A DNA stretch of 64,000 nucleotides from Streptomyces camelliae (GTDB taxonomy: Bacteria > Actinomycetota > Actinomycetes > Streptomycetales > Streptomycetaceae), in the NCBI RefSeq assembly GCF_027625935.1, contig NZ_CP115300.1, positions 6,014,001-6,078,000 on the forward strand, read 5' to 3'. Positions within the stretch are counted from its first letter, which is position 1. Every line of letters starts with the position of its first letter. Shown piece after piece: positions 58,615 to 64,000 of this stretch. Both the position numbers and the translations under genes were made by a program. A model generated the notes under the pieces. The model did no database searches. It was not told the origin of the DNA and saw only the letters and a program-made list of their open reading frames with translations.

Positions 58615-59981
58615 CCGTACCCCACGGCCGCCAGGGCCGCCGTCATCCCGCCGGTGAAGTACAGCTGCACCCGGGTGTCCGCCTCGCGGGCCATCAGGAC
58701 GAAGATCGCGGCCATGCCCGCCAGGGCGACCCAGGTGAGGACCGGGAACGCCCACATGCGCACGACCAGCTTCTCGGGGCTCTCGCGTTCGATGCGGCGG
58801 CGCAGCAGGAGCTGGGAGACCGCGATGAAGATCCAGACGACCAGGATGACCGCGCCGATCATGTTCAGCAGCCACTTGAAGATGTCGTCCGGCCGCCAGT
58901 AGCTGAGCAGCACGCACACGAAGCCCAGCACGGAGGAGGTCAGGACCGCGATGCGCGGGACCCCGCCGGACAGCTTCGCCAGCGCCTTCGGGCCCTGGCC
59001 GCGGTCGACCAGGGAGTAGGCGATGCGCGAGGCACCGTAGATGTTGGCGTTCATCGCGGAGAGCAGGGCGACCAGGACGACCACGTTCATCAGCCGGCCC
59101 GCGCCGGAGATGCCCAGGTGGTCGAGCGTGGCGACGTACGGGCCCTTGGCGACGACCTCCGCCGAGTTCCACGGGACCAGGGTGACCACGACCGCCATCG
59201 AGCCGATGTAGAAGAGGGCGATGCGCCACATGGCCGTGCGGACGGCGGACGCCACGCCCCGCACCGGGTTCTCCGACTCGGCCGCCGCGATGGTGACCGT
59301 CTCCAGGCCGCCGTAGGCGAAGACGGACGCGAGCAGGCCGATGATCAGGCCGTTGCTGCCGTGCGGGAAGAAGTCGGACAGGTTGGCGGTGCCGGGCGCG
59401 TCCGTGCCGGGCAGGACGCCTGCGATGGCCAGCACGCCGAGGACCAGGAAGAGGGAGATCGCGCCGACCTTCAGCGTGGCGAACCAGAACTCGAACTCGC
59501 CGAAGTTACGGACGGCGGCCAGGTTCGTGCCGCAGAAGACGACCATGAACAGCGCCACCCACAGCCACTCGGGCGTGCCGGGCACCCAGCCGGAGACGAT
59601 GTGGGCCGCGCCGATGCCCTCCAGGCCGACGGCCGTGCACAGCAGGATCCAGAAGGACCAGCCGGCGGCGAAGCCCGCCCAGGGGCCGATCGCCCGCTCG
59701 GCGTGCGCCGAGAAGGAGCCCGAGGACGGGTACGCGGCCGACATCTCGCCCAGCATCCGCATCACCAGCATCACCAGCAGGCCGGAGACCGTGTAGGCGA
59801 TCACGATCGACGGGCCGGCGGCGGCGATGCCCGCACCCGAGCCGACGAACAGGCCCGCGCCGATCACCCCGCCGAGGGCGATCATCGACAGATGGCGCTG
59901 CTTGAGGCCGTGCGAGAGGGAGGCGCCGTCCTGTGGCTGTTGCTGGGGCGGCGTCTCGGTCGTCGGTTCCGGTGCGGGCAT
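58584..59981 (-). CDS. Amino-acid permease (AAT/APC superfamily)
   Basis: A 465-residue twelve-helix permease. The N-terminal signature is [28 protein letters not shown], the amino-acid carrier motif, followed by [17 protein letters not shown]. It is close to GABA/aromatic permeases of the AAT family; the substrate is not decidable from sequence. The N terminus is Pro/Gln-rich (PQQQPQ). It shares a transcript with a 64-codon ORF at its 3' end and a hairpin terminator. Confidence 0.94.
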   Translation of the reverse strand: MPAPEPTTETPPQQQPQDGASLSHGLKQRHLSMIALGGVIGAGLFVGSGAGIAAAGPSIVIAYTVSGLLVMLVMRMLGEMSAAYPSSGSFSAHAERAIGPWAGFAAGWSFWILLCTAVGLEGIGAAHIVSGWVPGTPEWLWVALFMVVFCGTNLAAVRNFGEFEFWFATLKVGAISLFLVLGVLAIAGVLPGTDAPGTANLSDFFPHGSNGLIIGLLASVFAYGGLETVTIAAAESENPVRGVASAVRTAMWRIALFYIGSMAVVVTLVPWNSAEVVAKGPYVATLDHLGISGAGRLMNVVVLVALLSAMNANIYGASRIAYSLVDRGQGPKALAKLSGGVPRIAVLTSSVLGFVCVLLSYWRPDDIFKWLLNMIGAVILVVWIFIAVSQLLLRRRIERESPEKLVVRMWAFPVLTWVALAGMAAIFVLMAREADTRVQLYFTGGMTAALAAVGYGWQKVRAKSG

Positions 59982-60027
59982 GGGCGCGGCTCTCCCCCTG
60001 TCATGGGTGGGTAAAAACCCCGCCAGT

Positions 60028-60065
60028 GTGGGCGGCCCGTCCGCTCAGGCCGACGAGCCGCCCAC
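60028..60065 (-). terminator. Possible weak hairpin after the sulfonate operon
   Basis: GTGGGCGGC (60028-60036) and GCCGCCCAC (60057-60065) form a nine-pair stem around a 20-base loop, 37 bases past the stop of the fused monooxygenase gene. Less convincing than the other terminators here. Confidence 0.35.
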
Positions 60066-60102
60066 TATCCGGACACCTGTCGTACGCAGGGTGAATGATC
60101 GG

Positions 60103-60999
60103 TTACGCGGCCGCGAGTACGGGTGTGTAGTGCGAGGCGTCGCCCTCGATCGAGTAGCTCTCCTTGCCCTCGATGCCCACCGGGACGTCACCGGCGACGG
60201 TCACCCGGTGCAGCCGGCGCGGCTGTCCGTCGTAGTTGTCGATCGCGTAGTGCTGGGTGATCCGGTTGTCGAACAGGACCAGCTCGCGCTCCGCCCAGCG
60301 GTGGCGCAGGACGTTCTCCGGGCGGGTGACGTACGCCTGGAGGAGGTCGAGCACCTTGCGGGACTCGCCGGTGGACAGGCCCACGATCCGCTGCGCGAAC
60401 CCGCCGATGAACAGGCCGCGTTCGCCGGTCAGCGGGTGGACGCGGACCACCGGGTGCGCGGTGCGGTACGTGATGGACGTGAACTGGGCGCGCTGGGCCG
60501 CCCGCTCCTCGTCGACCTCCTCGTCCGGCACCGCGTAGTCGTAGTCGTTGGTGTGCTCGGCCCACAGGGTGTCGGCGAAGCGGCGCAGCGGCTCGGGCAG
60601 ATCGCGGTAGGCGGCGGCCGCGTTCGCGATCAGGGTCTCGCCGCCGTACGGCGGGATCGTGAGCGAGCGCAGGGTGCTGGCCTGCGGCGGGTTGAGGACG
60701 AAGGTGACATCGGTGTGCCAGTGGTTGGCCCGGCCCCGCTCGCTGTCCACGGGCAGCACGTTCGGCGCGCCGTCGACCGCGCCGACCGTCGGATGCGCGG
60801 TGGTCAGGTCGCCGAAGTGGCGGGCGAAGGCCTGCTGGCCGGCGTCGTCCAGATCGCCCGCCTCGAAGACGAGCGCCTTGTGGACGCCCAGCGCCTCACG
60901 GATCGCGGTGACCTCCTCCGGGGCGAGGGGCCGGGTGATGTCGACGCCGGATACGCGGGCGCCGATGCGGGCGGTGACCTTGGTGATCTCGATGGACAT
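60103..60999 (-). CDS. Alternative separate TauD-type dioxygenase product
   Basis: Internal translation start in the fused frame: ATG 60999 with AAAGGAA about six bases upstream would give a 298-residue stand-alone dioxygenase beginning MSIEITKVTARIGARVSG, the usual N terminus of TauD proteins. The Fe triad is H95, D97 and the distal His near 262. Whether this product, the fusion, or both are made cannot be told from sequence. Confidence 0.5.
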   Translation of the reverse strand: MSIEITKVTARIGARVSGVDITRPLAPEEVTAIREALGVHKALVFEAGDLDDAGQQAFARHFGDLTTAHPTVGAVDGAPNVLPVDSERGRANHWHTDVTFVLNPPQASTLRSLTIPPYGGETLIANAAAAYRDLPEPLRRFADTLWAEHTNDYDYAVPDEEVDEERAAQRAQFTSITYRTAHPVVRVHPLTGERGLFIGGFAQRIVGLSTGESRKVLDLLQAYVTRPENVLRHRWAERELVLFDNRITQHYAIDNYDGQPRRLHRVTVAGDVPVGIEGKESYSIEGDASHYTPVLAAA

Positions 61000-62364
61000 G
61001 GCAGTTCCTTTCGGATGAGGTCGGACGAGGGCGGGGGCCGGGGTCAGGTACTGGTTGGCGGGGCGGGGGAGGCCGTAGCGCTCGCGGAGGGTGCGGCGGC
61101 CGTCGTACTCCGTGCGGAACAGGCCGCGGGCGCGCAGGAGCGGTACGACGTGCTCGACGAAGGCGTCGAGGCCCGAGGGCAGCACGGCGGGCATGATGTT
61201 GAAGCCGTCGGCGGCTCCTTGCGTGAACCAGGTCTCGATCTGGTCGGCGACCTGCTCGGGCGTCCCGGCGAAGGTGAGATGGCCGCGCCCGCCGCCGAGC
61301 CGCCCGATCAGCTGCCGGACGGTGAGCCGCTCGCGCCGGGCCAGCTCGACCACGAGCGTGTAGCGGCTCTTGGCGCCCTCGATCGCGGACTCGGGCGGCA
61401 GCTCGGCGGGGAGCCGGGCATCCAACTCCAGGGTTCCGGAAGGCAGTTGCAACAGGCTCTCCAGCCTGGCCACCCCGTGGTCGTACACGATGTGGTCCTC
61501 CAGCAGCCGCTCCGCCGCCCGCGCCTCGACCTCCGTCGAGCCGAGTACGGGCACGATCCCGGGCAGCACCTTGAGGTGCTCGGGGTTCCGGCCCGCCCGC
61601 TCCGTACGGGACTTGAGGTCGGCGTAGAAGGCCTGGGCGTCGGCGAGGGTCTGCTGCGCGGTGAAGACCGCCTCCGCGTACCGGGCCGCGAAGGCCTTGC
61701 CGTCCTCGCTGGACCCCGCCTGCACGAGCAGCGGGTACCCCTGGGGTGTGCGCGGGACGTTGAGGGCACCGGCGACGCCGAAGTACGTGCCTCGGTGCCG
61801 GGGCGGATGGATCTTGCTGTCGTCGCCCCAGACGCCGGCCGCCTTGTCGGCGACGATCGCGTCGTCCTCCCAGCTGTCCCACAACTTCAGAGCCACGTCG
61901 AGGAACTCGGCCGCGCGGGCGTACCGCTCCGCGTGCGCCGGCTCGGCGTCGAGCCCGAAGTTCCGGGCGGCCTCGGCGCCCGCCGTGGTGACGATGTTCC
62001 ACCCGGCCCGGCCGCCGCTGATGATGTCCAGCGAGGCGAACGTGCGGGCCAGGTTGTAGGGCGAGTTGTAGGACGTGGATGCGGTGGCGATCAGGCCGAT
62101 GTGCTCGGTGGCCGTCGCCAGCGCGGTCAGCAGGGTCAGCGGTTCCAGGGCGCCGGCCGGGCGCTGCGCGAGGTTGCCCCACAGCTGGGGGCCGTCGGCG
62201 AGGAAGAGCGAGTCGAAGGTGCCGCGCTCGGCGATCTCGGCGAGCCGCACGTAGTGGCGCAGATCGACGTGCGCGTACGGATCGCTCTCCGGCAGCCGCC
62301 AGGAGGCCTCGTGATGCCCGGTGTTCATCAGGAACGCGTTGAGGTGGAGTCGTCTCTCCGTCAT
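60103..62364 (-). CDS. FMN-monooxygenase/TauD in-frame fusion
   Basis: A 753-residue open frame. Residues 1-445 are an NtaA/SnaA/DszA-type flavin-dependent monooxygenase (TIM barrel: LFLADGPQLWGN, TASTSYNSPYNLARTFASLDIISGGRAGWNIVTT), acting with reduced FMN on sulfonates or other small compounds. Residues 456-753 form a complete TauD-type 2-oxoglutarate/Fe dioxygenase (HxD: H551 and D553 in NHWHTDVTF; distal His in HRVTVAGD). Normally these are separate genes. The linker HPKGTAM is encoded over a strong internal ribosome binding site AAAGGAA followed by ATG at 60999, so two products are possible. Last gene of the sulfonate transporter operon. Confidence 0.85.
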   Translation of the reverse strand: MTERRLHLNAFLMNTGHHEASWRLPESDPYAHVDLRHYVRLAEIAERGTFDSLFLADGPQLWGNLAQRPAGALEPLTLLTALATATEHIGLIATASTSYNSPYNLARTFASLDIISGGRAGWNIVTTAGAEAARNFGLDAEPAHAERYARAAEFLDVALKLWDSWEDDAIVADKAAGVWGDDSKIHPPRHRGTYFGVAGALNVPRTPQGYPLLVQAGSSEDGKAFAARYAEAVFTAQQTLADAQAFYADLKSRTERAGRNPEHLKVLPGIVPVLGSTEVEARAAERLLEDHIVYDHGVARLESLLQLPSGTLELDARLPAELPPESAIEGAKSRYTLVVELARRERLTVRQLIGRLGGGRGHLTFAGTPEQVADQIETWFTQGAADGFNIMPAVLPSGLDAFVEHVVPLLRARGLFRTEYDGRRTLRERYGLPRPANQYLTPAPALVRPHPKGTAMSIEITKVTARIGARVSGVDITRPLAPEEVTAIREALGVHKALVFEAGDLDDAGQQAFARHFGDLTTAHPTVGAVDGAPNVLPVDSERGRANHWHTDVTFVLNPPQASTLRSLTIPPYGGETLIANAAAAYRDLPEPLRRFADTLWAEHTNDYDYAVPDEEVDEERAAQRAQFTSITYRTAHPVVRVHPLTGERGLFIGGFAQRIVGLSTGESRKVLDLLQAYVTRPENVLRHRWAERELVLFDNRITQHYAIDNYDGQPRRLHRVTVAGDVPVGIEGKESYSIEGDASHYTPVLAAA

Positions 62365-63095
62365 GCGTGGTCCTCCGTGACGCCCAGCGCGGCCAGCAGC
62401 CGCTCGCGGTATTCGCCCAGCACCGGCTCGCGGTAGGAGCGAGGGTGGGGGTGGTCGATGGTCAGGTCGAGGCCGATGCGGCCCCGGTCGAGGACGAGGA
62501 CACGGTCGGCGAGCACGATCGCCTCGTCCACGTCGTGGGTGACCAGCAGCACGGACGGGCGGTGGCGCTGCCAGAGGTCGCGCAGCAGGTTGTGCATCTT
62601 GATCCGGGTCAGCGCGTCCAGAGCGCCGAACGGCTCGTCGGCCAGCAGCAGTTCGGGCTCGCGGACCAGGGAGCGGGCCAGTGCGGCCCGCTGGGCCTCG
62701 CCGCCGGACAGCTCGCCCGGCCAGGCCCGCTCGCGCCCCTTCAGCCCGACCTCCGCCAGCGCGGCCCGGCCCCGTTCCTCGGCGTCTGTGCCGTCCGTGC
62801 CCAGCAGCACGTTGTCCAGCACCCGGCGCCAGGGCAGCAGCCGGGAGTCCTGGAAGACGACCGAGACGCGCTCCGGCGCGGTGAGCCGCCCGCCGCCCGC
62901 GACCCCGTGGTCCAGCCCGGCGATCGCCCGCAGCAGCGTGGACTTGCCCGAGCCGCTGTGCCCGAGCAGGGCCGTGAACTGTCCGGCGGGCAGTTCGAGA
63001 TCGATGCCGTCGAGGACCGTACGGTCGCCGAACGACCTTGTAAGACCGGCGAGTTGTACGGCGGGCCGGGTCAGCTGCTCAGTGTGCGGCGCCAC
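62361..63095 (-). CDS. Sulfonate/taurine ABC transporter ATPase
   Basis: A 244-residue ATPase of the SsuB/TauB type. Walker A is GHSGSGKST (45-53), Q-loop SVVFQDSRLLPW, signature ELSGGEAQRAALARS, Walker B LLLADEPFGALD and switch His in LLVTHDVDEAI. The VFQDSRLLPWRRVLDNV segment is diagnostic of nitrate/sulfonate/taurine importers. GTG 63095 lies inside the permease 3' end with GGAGG eight bases away; its stop overlaps the monooxygenase start by four bases. Confidence 0.93.
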   Translation of the reverse strand: MAPHTEQLTRPAVQLAGLTRSFGDRTVLDGIDLELPAGQFTALLGHSGSGKSTLLRAIAGLDHGVAGGGRLTAPERVSVVFQDSRLLPWRRVLDNVLLGTDGTDAEERGRAALAEVGLKGRERAWPGELSGGEAQRAALARSLVREPELLLADEPFGALDALTRIKMHNLLRDLWQRHRPSVLLVTHDVDEAIVLADRVLVLDRGRIGLDLTIDHPHPRSYREPVLGEYRERLLAALGVTEDHA

Positions 63096-63916
63096 GACAG
63101 CACCCTCCGTTCGACGATCCGGACCGCGCTGTCGGAGACCAGGCCGAAGACGCCGTAGATCAGCAGACCGACCAGGATCACGTCGGTCCGGCCGTAGTTC
63201 TGCGCCTGGAACATCAGATAGCCGAGGCCGCTGGTGGCGTTGATCTGCTCCAGCACCACCAGGCCCAGCCAGGAGCTGGTCACGCCGAGCCGGAGTCCCA
63301 CGAAGAATCCGGGCAGCGCGCCGGGGATCACGACCTGCCGGACGAAGGAGAGCCTCGACAGGCCCTGCACCTCGGCGAGTTCGACATACCGGCTGTCGAT
63401 GCCGGCCAGCGCGGCATGGGTGTTCAGATAGACCGGGATGTAGACGACGATCGCGATGATGGCGACCTTGAACGTCTCGCCGATGCCCAGCCAGAGGATG
63501 AACAGCGGGATGAGTCCGAGGGTCGGGATCGCCCGGTTGAGCTGCACGGTCCCGTCGATCAGCGCCTCCCCGGTCCGGCTGAGCCCGGAGACGAGCGCGA
63601 GCAGCACCCCGGCGGCCAGGCCGATCGCGAAGCCGTACCCGGCCCGCTTCAGGGAGGTCAGGACGTCGGTGGGCAGCGTGCCGTCGGTCCACAGATGACC
63701 GGCCGTGCGCAGCACCGTCCAGGGCGCCGGGATGGCACCCGTGTCGAGGGTTCCGGCGGCGGAGGCGGCGGCCCACAGGGCGAGGACGACGAGCGGGCCG
63801 ACCAGCCGGGCGGCGGGCAGCCGGCGGCCGGGGGAGAGCCGGCGGCGCCGCCGGACCTGGGGAAGTTCTCCGGCCCGGGCTGCCGGGACGGCGGTCGTCG
63901 TGGTCACGGCGGTCAT
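63071..63916 (-). CDS. Sulfonate/taurine ABC transporter permease
   Basis: A 281-residue inner-membrane permease of the SsuC/TauC family, about six helices. The EAA-type loop is YVELAEVQGLSRLSFVRQVVIPGALP. N-terminal 40 residues are basic and cytoplasmic (RRRRRLSPGRR). ATG 63916 overlaps the upstream binding-protein stop by four bases. Confidence 0.93.
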   Translation of the reverse strand: MTAVTTTTAVPAARAGELPQVRRRRRLSPGRRLPAARLVGPLVVLALWAAASAAGTLDTGAIPAPWTVLRTAGHLWTDGTLPTDVLTSLKRAGYGFAIGLAAGVLLALVSGLSRTGEALIDGTVQLNRAIPTLGLIPLFILWLGIGETFKVAIIAIVVYIPVYLNTHAALAGIDSRYVELAEVQGLSRLSFVRQVVIPGALPGFFVGLRLGVTSSWLGLVVLEQINATSGLGYLMFQAQNYGRTDVILVGLLIYGVFGLVSDSAVRIVERRVLSWRRTLSS

Positions 63917-64000
63917 TTCCGGTACTCCTCGGGTACGGCCCGGGCGGCGATCGCCTCGAAGCGGTGGTCGAAGAGCGAGGAGACGTCGAACTTCTTCACG
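63913..64000 (-). CDS. Substrate-binding protein of the sulfonate transporter, 3' end only
   Basis: The last 28 codons before TGA at 63913 are visible: FDVSSLFDHRFEAIAARAVPEEYRK, an Arg/Ala/Glu-rich C-terminal helix typical of SsuA/TauA-type binding proteins. The gene continues beyond the window. Assignment rests mostly on operon position. Confidence 0.6.
   Translation of the reverse strand, partial: VKKFDVSSLFDHRFEAIAARAVPEEYRK

Overview
The window is very GC-rich actinobacterial chromosome, most likely Streptomyces. The support is near-universal G/C at third codon positions, many GTG starts and four-base start/stop overlaps, the chitosan-regulon (csn) operon with its CsnR box, mycothiol-type and PknG-type proteins, and many small regulators paired with exporters. 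I saw no rRNA, tRNA, CRISPR array, insertion sequence or replication origin.

Layout. 1-2.4 kb: the end of an unknown gene, a conserved unknown, a truncated hemoglobin and a PCMT-like methyltransferase. 2.4-13.3 kb (minus strand): a seven-gene signalling operon, read in transcription order as GlnX-like membrane sensor, GlnH-like binding lipoprotein, coiled-coil protein, PknG-type kinase with TPRs, PP2C phosphatase, VWA protein and FHA protein. It looks like a self-contained extracytoplasmic amino-acid sensor plus phospho-switch and is the most interesting system here. 13.4-20.4 kb (minus): the csnR-E-F-G-H-K operon for uptake and breakdown of glucosamine oligosaccharides, with a recognisable promoter and operator. 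20.4-23.1 kb: Uma2-family protein, MscS channel, HNH endonuclease. 23.2-26.5 kb: a compact, partly AT-richer unit of a small secreted protein plus a three-gene ABC system of unknown cargo. 26.6-29.4 kb: an unknown repeat-bearing small ORF, malQ, a small membrane protein and a strong terminator.

29.4-37.3 kb: two regulator/target pairs with clear operator arrays (TetR with an FAD monooxygenase; MarR with an MFS exporter and EamA exporter), a second EamA exporter, a LysR regulator and a glutamine amidotransferase. 37.3-42.5 kb: aminopeptidase N, two unknown genes and aspartate-semialdehyde dehydrogenase. 42.8-45.2 kb: ECF sigma factor, repeat-rich membrane partner and a CGNR regulator. 45.3-54.3 kb: enzymes (VOC, PNPOx-like, NUDIX, a Tat-type metallophosphoesterase, serine hydrolase, glycosyltransferase, GNAT, SGNH hydrolase) and an AbiEi-like/DUF559-like protein. 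54.4-60 kb: a second aminopeptidase N, a DsbA-like mycothiol-family protein, a DUF3887 protein and an amino-acid permease with a coupled 64-codon ORF. 60.1-64 kb (minus): a sulfonate-type ABC operon ending in an in-frame FMN-monooxygenase/TauD fusion; its binding protein runs off the window.

Cross-cutting signals: at three separate genes the 3' end, including the stop codon, has been tandemly duplicated downstream, and five genes carry a -10-like hexamer exactly six bases before the start codon with no clear ribosome binding site, as expected for leaderless mRNAs.
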